A stretch of DNA of 29,477 bases from an uncultured Clostridia bacterium (GCA_944382025.1 CALWMQ010000047.1:1-29477), one strand, 5' to 3'; counted from the stretch's first letter, positions 7,150-14,763 are shown. Notes: generated from the letters alone by a model not told the origin. A program made the numbers and translations.

Positions 7150-8475
7150 TCAGGCTCTTTCTCCAATCAGGTCCCAATCCATGACATCGGTAATTTTTAC
7201 CTTGATCAGATCTCCCGGCTGTACCCGCGTTTTGGTGGTGAAGAACACTTTGCAGTCGATATCCGGCGCGTCCGCGGCCGAACGGCCGAACCAGTACTCC
7301 GCATAGCGGTCGAAGCTCTCCACCAGCACCTCCACCGTCTGCCCTACACGGGATTGATTGTACGAGTCGCTGATATGGGCCTGGGCCTCCATCACAATAT
7401 CCCGCCGCCGGTTTTTTACCTTTTCAGGCACCTGATCCGGCAGGGTAGACGCCACTGTTCCCTCCTCCGGGGAAAAGGCGAAACAGCCCAGCCGCTCAAA
7501 CCGGATTTCCTTGATGAACTCACACAGAGCGGCAAAATCCTCCTCATCCTCCCCGGGAAACCCGGTCATCACGGTGGTACGCAGCACAATGCCAGGTACT
7601 TTCTCCCGGATATGCCGGAACAGCCGGGTCAGGCTCTCCCGATCACCCGGGCGGTTCATAGCCGCCAGCACCTTGCCGCTGGCGTGCTGGATGGGAATAT
7701 CCAAATAGTTGACGACCTTATCCTGACGGGCTATCACATCCAGCAATTCTTCCGTGATATGCTCCGGATAGCAGTACAGCAGCCGGATCCAATGCAGTCC
7801 CTCTATTTCACACAACCGGTCCAGCAGTTGGGGCAGCAGGGATTTCCCTTGAAAATCGGTGCCATACAGGGTAGTATCCTGGGCCACCAGAATCAGTTCC
7901 TTGACGCCCCGGGCAGCCAGGTCCTCGGCCTCCGCTACCACGCTGTCCATGGTCCGGCTGCGCATGCCTCCCCGGATCAGCGGTATGGCACAATACGTAC
8001 AGCAGTTATTGCAGCCATCGCCTATCCGCAGATAGGCAAAAAAATCGGGTGTCGTCAGCAGCCGGTCCCCATCCAGCTTCCAGCAGCTTCTGTCCGGGAA
8101 AGACACCACCTTCTGACCGCCTGTCACCTGGCGAACAGCCTCCGCAATGTCCCCATTGGCACCCAGGCCCAGAACCCCATCACATTCCGGCAGTTCCTGA
8201 ACCAGTTCATCCTGATACCGCTGGGCCAGACAGCCGGTAACAATGATCTTTTTGATCTGCCCTTCCTTCTTCAGCTGGGCGAATTCCAGTATATTGTCAA
8301 TGGATTCCTTTTTCGCGTCCTCAATAAAGCCGCAGGTGTTGACGATCACCACATCCGCCAGGCCGCTTTCAGCAGTGATCTGGAATCCTGCCGCTTTCAG
8401 CTTGGCCAGCATCAATTCCGCGTCCATCTGGTTTTTGGGACACCCCAGGGATACCATTCCCACTTTCACAGCCAT
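7150..8475 (-). CDS. rimO: Ribosomal protein uS12 (S12) methylthiotransferase
   Basis: This 441-residue radical-SAM enzyme adds a methylthio group to a conserved aspartate of ribosomal protein S12. The N-terminal MTTase domain begins KVGMVSLGCPKNQMD and carries NTCGFI, supplying cysteines for the second iron-sulfur cluster. The central domain has the radical-SAM motif CNNCCTYC (C-x3-C-x2-C). A C-terminal TRAM domain of about 65 residues completes it. SLGCPKNQ favours RimO over the tRNA-modifying MiaB. I start at the ATG at 8475; the reading to 8586 adds an unrelated N-terminus overlapping recX. GAAGGG lies about 14 bases upstream. recX ends 34 bases before, and pgsA follows. Confidence 0.95.
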   Translation of the reverse strand: MAVKVGMVSLGCPKNQMDAELMLAKLKAAGFQITAESGLADVVIVNTCGFIEDAKKESIDNILEFAQLKKEGQIKKIIVTGCLAQRYQDELVQELPECDGVLGLGANGDIAEAVRQVTGGQKVVSFPDRSCWKLDGDRLLTTPDFFAYLRIGDGCNNCCTYCAIPLIRGGMRSRTMDSVVAEAEDLAARGVKELILVAQDTTLYGTDFQGKSLLPQLLDRLCEIEGLHWIRLLYCYPEHITEELLDVIARQDKVVNYLDIPIQHASGKVLAAMNRPGDRESLTRLFRHIREKVPGIVLRTTVMTGFPGEDEEDFAALCEFIKEIRFERLGCFAFSPEEGTVASTLPDQVPEKVKNRRRDIVMEAQAHISDSYNQSRVGQTVEVLVESFDRYAEYWFGRSAADAPDIDCKVFFTTKTRVQPGDLIKVKITDVMDWDLIGERA

Positions 8476-8509
8476 CTGTTTTACCAAGCCCTTCTTTCCA
8501 GCCGCGTGT

Positions 8510-9154
8510 TTATTCCGCAAGATCATCCTGCAGTTCCAGATCCATAGCCCGGAAGGCGCGGCGGATATCCTCATACCCAAAGCCATAACGGGCCATAGCG
8601 GCCGCTGTCTTACGGCGTTCCTCGGGGGTATGAAGCTTATTATAATATTTTTTCCTCAGCAATTCAAGTGCCAGCTGTTCATCAGAGTCCGGAAGTATCT
8701 CCACCGCTTCCCTGGCGGTATCCCGGTCAATCCCTTTCATTTGCAGCTGCTGCAGGATCCGCCGCTTGGGAAACAGCCGTCTTTGGCAGTCCTGGGCCAA
8801 CCGCCGGGCGTATGCCTCATCATTGACCAGCCCTAATTCCTCCATACGGCCGGCGGTTTCTGCCGCCGCCTTCTCCCGCCCGGGCTGGATCCGCCCTTTT
8901 TCCCGCATCAGCTTCTCCTCCAGCCCTTTCCGGGAGTAATCCCGCTGGGACAGAAGATACAGGGCCTTTTCCCGAACCCGGTTCCGGCACGACTCTTCCA
9001 GCAGCTGATCCATTTCCTGCTCTGACAGGGATGACCCTACCCGATACGGTGACTCCTCCCATGTCCGCCGATCCACCTTCACCTGCTCCTCGCCGTCCAA
9101 TTCCAGCTCTACCAGTTGCCCTCGGCGGATATGCGCCTGTGTTACCCTCTTCAT
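8510..9154 (-). CDS. recX: RecX recombination regulator
   Basis: This 214-residue cytoplasmic protein belongs to the RecX family, which binds RecA filaments and modulates them. It is almost entirely helical, with tandem three-helix repeats. A characteristic segment LLSQRDYSRKGLEEKL is at about residues 67-82, and a GLVNDEAYARR segment follows near residue 108. A basic N-terminal part of about 60 residues precedes the repeats, as in many Firmicute RecX proteins. The start has GGAAGGAAG a normal distance upstream. recA lies 317 bases upstream and ends in its own terminator, so recX probably uses the promoter at 9182-9210 or readthrough. It is followed closely by rimO. Confidence 0.92.
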   Translation of the reverse strand: MKRVTQAHIRRGQLVELELDGEEQVKVDRRTWEESPYRVGSSLSEQEMDQLLEESCRNRVREKALYLLSQRDYSRKGLEEKLMREKGRIQPGREKAAAETAGRMEELGLVNDEAYARRLAQDCQRRLFPKRRILQQLQMKGIDRDTAREAVEILPDSDEQLALELLRKKYYNKLHTPEERRKTAAAMARYGFGYEDIRRAFRAMDLELQDDLAE

Positions 9155-9181
9155 ATTGGGTCTTCCTTCCCCTGCGTTTTC

Positions 9182-9210
9182 AGTATTTGTCTCTTCTCCA
9201 TCTCCGTCAG
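9182..9210 (-). promoter_or_regulatory. Possible recX promoter
   Basis: On the minus strand CTGACG (9205-9210) and AATACT (9182-9187) are 17 bases apart, each matching four of six consensus positions. It sits between the recA terminator and recX. The match is modest. Confidence 0.35.
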
Positions 9211-9431
9211 AACTAAGGAAACGGTGTGATCCAGCATACCACCGCCCTCTTCACCGCCTCCATAATCAAAAACCCCGCCGTTTAAAAGTTTCTTTGGCAG
9301 CTAAGGAAAATTCACACAAATCCGTCCGGTACCTGCCCAGCTAGCCAGCACTATGGGCAATCGTCCCGGCCAATCGTATTTTTCCCGACTGTCTCCGCCT
9401 TCACCGCGCAACGTTCCGCCAAGCCCAAAGC
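9211..9431. other. Gene-free stretch between recA terminator and recX promoter
   Basis: About 220 bases with no convincing reading frame, RNA gene or repeat on either strand. The short frames here lack ribosome binding sites and resemble no family I know. Confidence 0.5.
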
Positions 9432-9465
9432 AAAAGTCCGGCAAAGAGTGTGCTCCTTGCCGGGC
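9432..9465 (-). terminator. recA terminator
   Basis: On the minus strand CCGGCAA and TTGCCGG form a seven-base stem closed by a short inner AG/CT pairing, followed by ACTTTTGCTTT. It begins seven bases past the recA stop codon. Confidence 0.75.
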
Positions 9466-9471
9466 TCCTGT

Positions 9472-10620
9472 TCATTCATCCACCACAATATCAATCTTGG
9501 TCTTGGCACTTCCCGCGGTATATTTCGCGGCTGCCTCTAAGGGAATTTCAACCGGACCCTGTTCCTGCATGGGGGCGGCCTTTTGCCGCTCCTCATTCTG
9601 CTTCTGCAAGCCCTGGCGCACCAAAGCGGCGATCTCTTCCATCAGTTCCGGATTGGACGTCAGCAGTTCCTTGGTCTTATCCCTTCCCTGGCCCAGCCGG
9701 TTGTCCTTATAGGAAAACCAGGAGCCGGATTTCTGCACAATATCCATTTTGACTGCCAGATCCAGCAGTTCCCCTTCCCGGGAAATCCCCTTGCCGTATA
9801 TGACATCAAATTCCGCTTCTTTAAATGGGGGGGCTACCTTGTTTTTCACCACCCGCACCCGGGTATGGGAACCGATGGCCTCGGAACCGTTTTTCAGGGT
9901 TTCCGTACGGCGGACATCCAGACGCACCGAGGCGTAATATTTCAGGGCATTACCTCCCGCTGTAACCTCCGGATTCCCATAGACCACGCCCACTTTCAGG
10001 CGCAGCTGATTGATAAAAATAGCGATACAGTTGGATTTTCCCACCGCGCCGGCCAGTTTCCGCATGGCCTGGGACATCAGGCGGGCCTGAAGGCCCACAT
10101 GGCTGTCCCCCATGTCCCCTTCGATCTCAGCCCGGGGAACCAGGGCTGCCACCGAGTCCACTACCAACATATCGATAGCTCCCGAACGAATCAGGGCTTC
10201 CGCAATTTCCAGCGCTTGTTCGCCGGTATCGGGCTGGGATACCAGCAGGGAATCCACATCCACCCCAAGGGCACGGGCATACACGGGATCCAGGGCATGC
10301 TCCACATCGATGAAAGCCGCCTCGCCGCCCAGTTTCTGGGCTTCAGCCACAGCGTGAAGGGCCAGGGTAGTTTTACCGGAAGCCTCCGGCCCGTAGATCT
10401 CCACAATCCGGCCCCGCGGCAGTCCGCCAATGCCCAAAGCGGCATCCAACGTCATGGAGCCGGTAGGAATGCAGTCTACATTCATCCCCACATTTTCTCC
10501 CAGACGCATAACCGCGCCCTTGCCGAAATTTTTCTCGATCTGGGCCAATGCCGCTTCCAGAGCCTTATGTTTGTTGTCCTGTACGGCGTCTTTAGCGCCT
10601 TTCTTTTTATCGTCGGCCAT
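9472..10620 (-). CDS. recA: Recombinase RecA
   Basis: This 382-residue ATPase forms filaments on single-stranded DNA, drives homologous strand exchange and triggers LexA self-cleavage in the SOS response. The Walker A motif GPEASGKT, the Walker B strand MLVVDSVAAL and the DNA-binding loop segment FINQLRLKVG are all present. The core is full length and the C-terminal tail is acidic (ending IDIVVDE). Two in-frame ATGs exist. The one at 10632 directly abuts GGAAGG with no spacing, so I choose 10620 (MADDKK), which has GGAAGG about 12 bases upstream. It is transcribed alone from the promoter at 10686-10714 and ends at the hairpin at 9432-9465. Confidence 0.97.
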   Translation of the reverse strand: MADDKKKGAKDAVQDNKHKALEAALAQIEKNFGKGAVMRLGENVGMNVDCIPTGSMTLDAALGIGGLPRGRIVEIYGPEASGKTTLALHAVAEAQKLGGEAAFIDVEHALDPVYARALGVDVDSLLVSQPDTGEQALEIAEALIRSGAIDMLVVDSVAALVPRAEIEGDMGDSHVGLQARLMSQAMRKLAGAVGKSNCIAIFINQLRLKVGVVYGNPEVTAGGNALKYYASVRLDVRRTETLKNGSEAIGSHTRVRVVKNKVAPPFKEAEFDVIYGKGISREGELLDLAVKMDIVQKSGSWFSYKDNRLGQGRDKTKELLTSNPELMEEIAALVRQGLQKQNEERQKAAPMQEQGPVEIPLEAAAKYTAGSAKTKIDIVVDE

Positions 10621-10669
10621 GTTTTTTCCCATCCTTCCGCTGCCGGGCAGGCTTAAAAACCCGCCTCAA

Positions 10670-10686
10670 TACAAACCATGTTTGTA
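10670..10686. promoter_or_regulatory. Perfect 7-base dyad at the recA transcription start
   Basis: TACAAAC and GTTTGTA flank a three-base centre, just downstream of the recA -10 box and overlapping its edge. It could be an operator or a 5' mRNA hairpin. The three-base centre does not fit the Gram-positive LexA box, which has four. Confidence 0.4.
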
Positions 10687-10714
10687 TTATACCGGATTTC
10701 CCCTTCGAAATCAA
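10686..10714 (-). promoter_or_regulatory. recA promoter
   Basis: On the minus strand TTGATT (10709-10714) and a perfect TATAAT (10686-10691) are separated by exactly 17 bases, about 65 bases upstream of the recA start codon. Confidence 0.85.
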
Positions 10715-10732
10715 GGGATTCAGCCAAAAATT

Positions 10733-10746
10733 CGCACATATGTTCG
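10733..10746. promoter_or_regulatory. LexA-box-like site upstream of recA
   Basis: CGCACATATGTTCG differs by one base from the Gram-positive SOS box form CGAAC-N4-GTTCG. It lies 18 bases upstream of the recA -35 box. The position is further upstream than usual for repression, so its function is a proposal. Confidence 0.55.
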
Positions 10747-10855
10747 TATTTTGTTTTTCCGCTTCCCATTCTCCTTATTTCAGGCTTTTTCCAGGCCTCC
10801 CGCGCCCACCGCTGAACAATTTCCACCTTTCTGCCTTCTCCTTGTCTCCCTATGC

Positions 10856-10884
10856 TTGCGCTTCCCTTATCGGTCTGGTATACT
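10856..10884 (+). promoter_or_regulatory. Promoter of the DUF6054-like gene
   Basis: TTGCGC (10856-10861) and TATACT (10879-10884) are spaced by 17 bases, about 30 bases before the AGGAGG-TTG start of the downstream gene. Confidence 0.6.
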
Positions 10885-10915
10885 CTCCTTAAATAAACAC
10901 ACAGGAGGGATCCTT

Positions 10916-11260
10916 TTGGCGGATTGTATGCTGGTGTCCCTATCTCTGGAACAGGCAACCGATATCCTGAACAACGCCATTATTAACGGCAGTATGACCG
11001 GTGAATGTGTCGATTCCTATGACCTGGCTGCTCCTGGGAACACCCGTTGCCGGGTGCTGGTATATGAAAAGCATTACTACCGGGCCGGCAACCGTCTGAC
11101 CCTAACCGTCACCCTGGACAATTTTACCGGTCCTACCCGGATCTGCTGTGTCGGGGGCGGCGGCGGAGAAGGTTTCTTTTCTTTTGATTGGGGGGCGGCG
11201 GACAGTTTTGCCCAATCGGCTATCAAGGCCCTGCGGCCTTACCAAATCGCAACTCCCTAA
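10916..11260 (+). CDS. Small DUF6054-like protein of unknown function
   Basis: This 114-residue soluble protein has no known activity. The start is a TTG at 10916 with AGGAGG seven bases upstream; the open frame extends much further left but without a ribosome binding site and across the recA promoter. It begins with a helix (SLEQATDILNNAI) followed by a GSMTGE segment. Beta-rich stretches come next, with RCRVLVYEKHYYRAGNR, then a run of five glycines before EGFFSFDWG and a C-terminal helix. The pattern, an YE...GNR strand pair with a glycine turn and a final helix, resembles the DUF6054 family from memory. It is divergent from recA and followed by repeat copy A and a bidirectional terminator. 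Confidence 0.72.
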   Translation: MADCMLVSLSLEQATDILNNAIINGSMTGECVDSYDLAAPGNTRCRVLVYEKHYYRAGNRLTLTVTLDNFTGPTRICCVGGGGGEGFFSFDWGAADSFAQSAIKALRPYQIATP

Positions 11261-11344
11261 AAAACGCCCCGGGTAAATTTCCCATGGCCTCCTCTTTCGG
11301 AGGGCACTGCGGCATCTCCCAATTGCCCGCAAGCCGGACACGCC

Positions 11345-11500
11345 AAGTTTTCGCCCGCCTTTTTCAAAAGACGACGCCCGGGAGCGCCCACAGGGCGGGA
11401 GACAGCGAGCCGGGGTTGACGCCGCGTTCAAAACCGTCAGCCGCGCTTGCGGCGCAGGTTGGTTTTGGCAACCGCAAGGGGAGGTGGGGACTGGGGCCCT
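11345..11500 (+). repeat. GC-rich structured interspersed repeat, copy A
   Basis: This is the first of three related copies in the window. It begins AAGTTTTCGCCCGCC and runs to a CCGCAAGGGGAGG segment. It aligns almost end to end with the reverse complement of copies B (14916-15086) and C (23004-23182). Internal hairpins are GCCTTTT/AAAAGAC (one mismatch), CGCCC-ACA-GGGCG and GCCGC-GCTT-GCGGC. The copy starts 85 bases after the stop of the DUF6054-like gene, in the same orientation, and ends just before the terminator at 11523. It lacks the CTCTGCGGAA end segment shared by B and C. Open frames through it are an accident of its GC content. Confidence 0.85.
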
Positions 11501-11522
11501 TTTAGATTCCCTATAAAAGTCA

Positions 11523-11560
11523 GAATTCCCGCCGTCCTTGAAACCGGACGGCGGGAATTC
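11523..11560. terminator. Bidirectional terminator-like hairpin between the DUF6054-like gene and sigF
   Basis: GAATTCCCGCCGTCC and its exact complement form a perfect 15-base stem around TTGAAACC. It separates two convergent genes. Only short T-runs follow on either strand (TTCGTTA on plus, TGACTTTT on minus). Confidence 0.75.
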
Positions 11561-11594
11561 TTCGTTATCCACATATTTTGCTGACGGTTTGTCC

Positions 11595-12254
11595 CTATCC
11601 CGTCAGCCGCTTGCGCATCTCCTGCAATATAACCCTTTCCCGACGGGAAACCTGTACCTGGGTCATCCCCAGCTTTTCCGCCGTAACCTGTTGGGTATGG
11701 CGGTTGAGATACCGCAGGACAATTAAGGCCCGATCCCGCGGATCCAACTCCCCTAATACCTGCTGCAATGCCAGATGATCGGTGATGGCTTCTTCCGGCG
11801 GCGATACCGGCACGTCAATCTCCTCCCCGTCATCCTCCTCTCCGGAGCGGGTCAGGGACAGGGCTGGCAAGGATGCTCCTAACGCTTCCACTGCCTGCTC
11901 TCTCTCTACCCCCAGCAGATCAGCCAGCTCCCCAACAGTGGGTTCCCGCCCTTCCCGGGCGGCGAAAGCATCCCGCTCCCGGGCCGCCCGTATAGACAGC
12001 TCCTTCAGGGACCGGCTCACCTTCACCGTCCCTCCGTCCCGGAACAATCGGCGGATTTCCCCCAGGATTACCGGCACCGCATAGGTGGAAAATTTCAGTC
12101 CCCTTTCCTCCTCAAAACCATCGGCCGCCTTTACCAGCCCCATACATCCCGCTTGAAACAGGTCATCATATTCCACTCCCCGGCTCATAAAACGCCGGGC
12201 GCAGGAATGCACCAGCCCTATATTATCACAAATTCGCTGTTCCCGGTCTATCAA
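11595..12254 (-). CDS. sigF: Forespore RNA polymerase sigma factor F
   Basis: This 219-residue sigma-70-family protein directs early forespore transcription. Region 2 includes DLFQAGCMGL and KFSTYAVPVILGEI; region 3 has GTVKVSRSLKEL; region 4 ends with the helix-turn-helix TQVQVSRRE. These segments match SigF closely, and the preceding spoIIAB and spoIIAA genes settle the identity. The start is a TTG at 12254 that overlaps the spoIIAB stop as TTGA, which suggests translational coupling; no strong ribosome binding site is visible. It is some 35 residues shorter than B. subtilis SigF, mostly from the N-terminus, where about 25 residues are missing. SpoIIAB should hold it inactive until SpoIIAA is dephosphorylated. 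Confidence 0.93.
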   Translation of the reverse strand: MIDREQRICDNIGLVHSCARRFMSRGVEYDDLFQAGCMGLVKAADGFEEERGLKFSTYAVPVILGEIRRLFRDGGTVKVSRSLKELSIRAARERDAFAAREGREPTVGELADLLGVEREQAVEALGASLPALSLTRSGEEDDGEEIDVPVSPPEEAITDHLALQQVLGELDPRDRALIVLRYLNRHTQQVTAEKLGMTQVQVSRRERVILQEMRKRLTG

Positions 12255-12700
12255 GACAGCTTCGCCTGCCGTTCACGGAGCACTATGTATTTTTCCATGG
12301 TTACCACCGTGCCCTTTCCCTTTTTGGAGGAAACCTTCAGCTTGTCCGTAAAGCTTTCCATCACCGAGAAGCCCAGCCCCGAACGGTCGTCACCTCCTGT
12401 GGTAAACAGAGGCTCCATGGCTTGCTTTACGTCCTCGATGCCACAGCCCTTGTCCCGGATTTTGATAACCGTCCTCCCGTTCTCAAACAGCCGCATCTGC
12501 AGGGTAATATCCCCAATCGTATCCCGGTAAGCGTGAACGATACAGTTGGTTACCGCCTCCGATACGGCGGTGCGAAGATCCGCCAGCTCGTCCACCGCCG
12601 GATCCAGCTGGGAAAGAAACGCCGCTACCGCCGCCCGGGCAAAACCTTCGTTAGCCGACCGGCTGGGAAAAGTCAGTTTCATTTCATTGATGGGTTTCAC
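12251..12700 (-). CDS. spoIIAB: Anti-sigma F factor, serine kinase
   Basis: This 149-residue GHKL-type ATPase binds and inhibits SigF and also phosphorylates SpoIIAA. The ATP-binding N box is visible as SEAVTNCIVHAY, followed by DKGCGIED and the glycine-containing lid segment DRSGLGFSVMES. I choose a GTG start at 12700, reading MKPINEMKLTF, because it has GGAGG nine to ten bases upstream and matches the B. subtilis N-terminus (MKNEMHLEF). A longer reading to 12835 would overlap spoIIAA deeply in an unrelated frame. The gene overlaps spoIIAA by 17 bases and sigF by four, a tightly packed operon that favours stoichiometric production of the three partners. Confidence 0.95.
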   Translation of the reverse strand: MKPINEMKLTFPSRSANEGFARAAVAAFLSQLDPAVDELADLRTAVSEAVTNCIVHAYRDTIGDITLQMRLFENGRTVIKIRDKGCGIEDVKQAMEPLFTTGGDDRSGLGFSVMESFTDKLKVSSKKGKGTVVTMEKYIVLRERQAKLS

Positions 12701-13073
12701 GAGTCTGTTCCTCCTTTTTTGAACCGGATGCGCCGGCGCTTTCACTGCTGGGTTCTCCCTGCCCGGGCGGAGCCAGCACCTGAAGCTTGTCCAGCCCTGC
12801 CAGACGCATGACCTTCTGAATCCGTTCCGACGCACCGGTAACCGTCAGCTTTCCTCCTGTCAGGCGCATCAACCGGTACCGCCCCATCACCAGGCCGATC
12901 CCGGAACTGTCCATAAAGGTTACCCCTTCAAAATCCAATCTGAGTTCCTTGGCTCCCGTCCGGTCAACCGCTCCGTCTATCTGCTCCCGCAAAGACCGGG
13001 CCGCGTGATGGTCCAGCTCCCCCGACAGCCAGACGGTTACGCCAGCCGGTGAGGCGTCCATTCGAATCACCAT
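12684..13073 (-). CDS. spoIIAA: Anti-sigma F factor antagonist
   Basis: This 129-residue STAS-domain protein frees SigF by capturing SpoIIAB. SGELDHH at residues 17-23 and FMDSSGIGLVMGRY are strongly conserved; Ser56 corresponds to the serine phosphorylated by SpoIIAB (Ser58 in B. subtilis). The start is the ATG at 13073, with AAGGAG about 12 bases upstream. A frame to 13163 exists without a good ribosome binding site. The last 28 residues or so are a charged, serine- and glutamate-rich tail not present in the B. subtilis protein; its final codons overlap the start of spoIIAB. A small perfect hairpin (13126-13140) lies in the leader. I could not see a convincing sigma-H promoter. Confidence 0.93.
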   Translation of the reverse strand: MVIRMDASPAGVTVWLSGELDHHAARSLREQIDGAVDRTGAKELRLDFEGVTFMDSSGIGLVMGRYRLMRLTGGKLTVTGASERIQKVMRLAGLDKLQVLAPPGQGEPSSESAGASGSKKEEQTRETHQ

Positions 13074-13193
13074 TGCTTTTTCACTCTCCTTATGTATCCC
13101 TTTGCTGACGGCATCCGCGTACCATCCCCGGAAGCCGGGGCCGTTGCCGCTGGGCTTTTCCATTGACCGCCTTTTCCCTCAAAACCATCAATC

Positions 13194-13245
13194 AAAAAAG
13201 GACAAGTCCCCGTCATGTTTCCATGATAAGGGCTTGTCCTTTTTT
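13194..13245. terminator. Bidirectional terminator between spoIIAA and folC
   Basis: An A-run, GGACAAG (13200-13206), an imperfect inner stem with TCATG/CATGA, CTTGTCC (13233-13239) and a T-run form a symmetric terminator with six or more T on both strands. It lies 38 bases past the folC stop codon? No: folC ends at 13283 on the minus strand, so the hairpin follows folC directly and insulates the spoIIA operon downstream. Confidence 0.85.
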
Positions 13246-13282
13246 ATGCATGAGAATTCCGCTGTCGAATTCCGGGATTGGT

Positions 13283-14584
13283 TCAGTTATTTTGCCGGAT
13301 ATCGGCGAGTTTGATCAAACGGGGCCGAAGAACGGATGAAACATAGAATGACCCCGCTATGAGCAATGGCCCCCCTGCCGCTTTTTGAAGCGCCCGGTCC
13401 AGAGCCGCCGTCATATCCTCAACCGCCTCCACATCGGGGCATCCGGGGCGTAACAGCTCCGCCAGGCCCGCTGCCGGCAGCGCCCGGGGATTAGCAGGGG
13501 TGCAGCATACGATATGGGCGCACAGCGGTGCCAGCAGGGCCGCACAGCCTGCGGCATCCTTATCCGCCAGCATCCCCATCACCATGGTCAACGGCATCCT
13601 GTCCTCTCTCCGGAACCCCAGCAAAGTATCTTTCAGAGCGCCGATCCCCTGCAGATTATGGGCCGCGTCCAGCATCAGCAGAGGGCTCCGGCACAGGATT
13701 TCCTGACGGCAAGGCATCCGTACCTGGGCCAGGCTTTCCACCGCCCGATCCCGCTGGAAAGGGATCCCCTTTTCTTCCAATAATCTGAGTGTTTCCAGGG
13801 CGGTCAGGGCGTTATCCCTCTGGAAGGCCCCAGTCAGGGCCAAGTCCACCGGCACCCCTTCCCAGGAAAAACGAAGTTTTCCCTGCCCCTCTTCCAGCAG
13901 GGGCGCGGCGGCACGGTTGGGCATCCGTACCGTCAGGCCTAAACCCGCCGCTTCCTCCAGGATAATCCCTAGTGCCTCGGGAGTCTGTCCCGGACTCGCT
14001 ACCACGCCGCAGCCCCGTTTCAGGATCCCGCACTTATTCCGGGCGATCTCCTCCACTGTAGATCCCAGTAAATTCTGATGATCCGGGCTGATGGGCGTAA
14101 ATACCGCCGCCAGGGGAGCCGTGAATACGTTGGTAGCGTCATCACGGCCTCCCAAGCCGCATTCCACAATACACAAACCGGTTTTTTCCCGGGCGAACCA
14201 CAGCAATGCCAAGGCGGTTGTCAGTTCGAATTCCGACAACCCTCCGCATCCCCCCATTTCCGGAGCATAAGACAGCAGTTCTTCCGTTAAGCGGGCAAAG
14301 GTTTCTTCCGGTATGGGTTTTCCGTCCACCGTCATGGTATCCCGTATCCCCGTTACCGCCGGGGAGGTGTATAGTCCGGTACAAACCCCTGAGGCGCTGG
14401 CCATAGCCTGGATCATCTTTGCGGTGGAACCTTTGCCGTTGGTACCCGCCACGTGTACCACACGCAGCGTATCCTGAGGATTTCCCAGCAGGCTTAATAT
14501 GCGCCGCATCCGGGCCAGGCCCATTTTCATTCCTCCGGGTTTCAGGGCGTCTATAGCCTCCAAAGCCTGTATATAAGTCATCAT
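13283..14584 (-). CDS. folC: Folylpolyglutamate synthase / dihydrofolate synthase
   Basis: This 433-residue Mur-ligase-family enzyme adds glutamate to folates, and in bifunctional forms also joins dihydropteroate to glutamate. The ATP loop GTNGKGST is at residues 47-54. TSPAVTGIRD and ISPDHQNLLGST match the family's substrate and metal regions, and LDAAHNLQG marks the C-terminal domain. The length is normal. Two adjacent ATGs open the frame, with AAAGG ten bases before the first. It has its own promoter at 14735-14763 and terminator at 13194-13245, so it is a single-gene unit. Whether it also has dihydrofolate synthase activity cannot be told here. Confidence 0.94.
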   Translation of the reverse strand: MMTYIQALEAIDALKPGGMKMGLARMRRILSLLGNPQDTLRVVHVAGTNGKGSTAKMIQAMASASGVCTGLYTSPAVTGIRDTMTVDGKPIPEETFARLTEELLSYAPEMGGCGGLSEFELTTALALLWFAREKTGLCIVECGLGGRDDATNVFTAPLAAVFTPISPDHQNLLGSTVEEIARNKCGILKRGCGVVASPGQTPEALGIILEEAAGLGLTVRMPNRAAAPLLEEGQGKLRFSWEGVPVDLALTGAFQRDNALTALETLRLLEEKGIPFQRDRAVESLAQVRMPCRQEILCRSPLLMLDAAHNLQGIGALKDTLLGFRREDRMPLTMVMGMLADKDAAGCAALLAPLCAHIVCCTPANPRALPAAGLAELLRPGCPDVEAVEDMTAALDRALQKAAGGPLLIAGSFYVSSVLRPRLIKLADIRQNN

Positions 14585-14734
14585 AGCTATTCATTCCTTT
14601 TCCATACGCCGACACACAGCAAATCGGATTTTAGCTCAGGGTACTCTGGGCAGTGGCCTCTTGGGACAGGCCGGTATCTGTCCGGGCCGTGGGCCCGATG
14701 CCCCAGGTGATCCTTTTCCCCATTTTTCGGTAAA

Positions 14735-14763
14735 AGTATAACACACTCCTATAGGGATAGCAA
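14735..14763 (-). promoter_or_regulatory. folC promoter
   Basis: On the minus strand TTGCTA (14758-14763) and TATACT (14735-14740) are 17 bases apart. A leader of about 145 bases without a recognised riboswitch leads to folC. Confidence 0.6.

Noticed and set aside
7042..8547. Plus-strand frame of 501 codons
   Set aside because: It is the antisense shadow of rimO, which has full radical-SAM motifs on the other strand.
10430..10915. N-terminal extension of the DUF6054-like gene
   Set aside because: The extension crosses recA and its promoter antisense and has no ribosome binding site; the TTG at 10916 has AGGAGG at good spacing.
13074..13193. A sigma-H promoter before spoIIAA
   Set aside because: Expected biologically, but no clear AGGA-type -35 with a GAAT -10 at the right spacing was visible.
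14585..14734. A folate (THF) riboswitch in the folC leader
   Set aside because: The 145-base leader does not show the conserved THF riboswitch segments as I know them.
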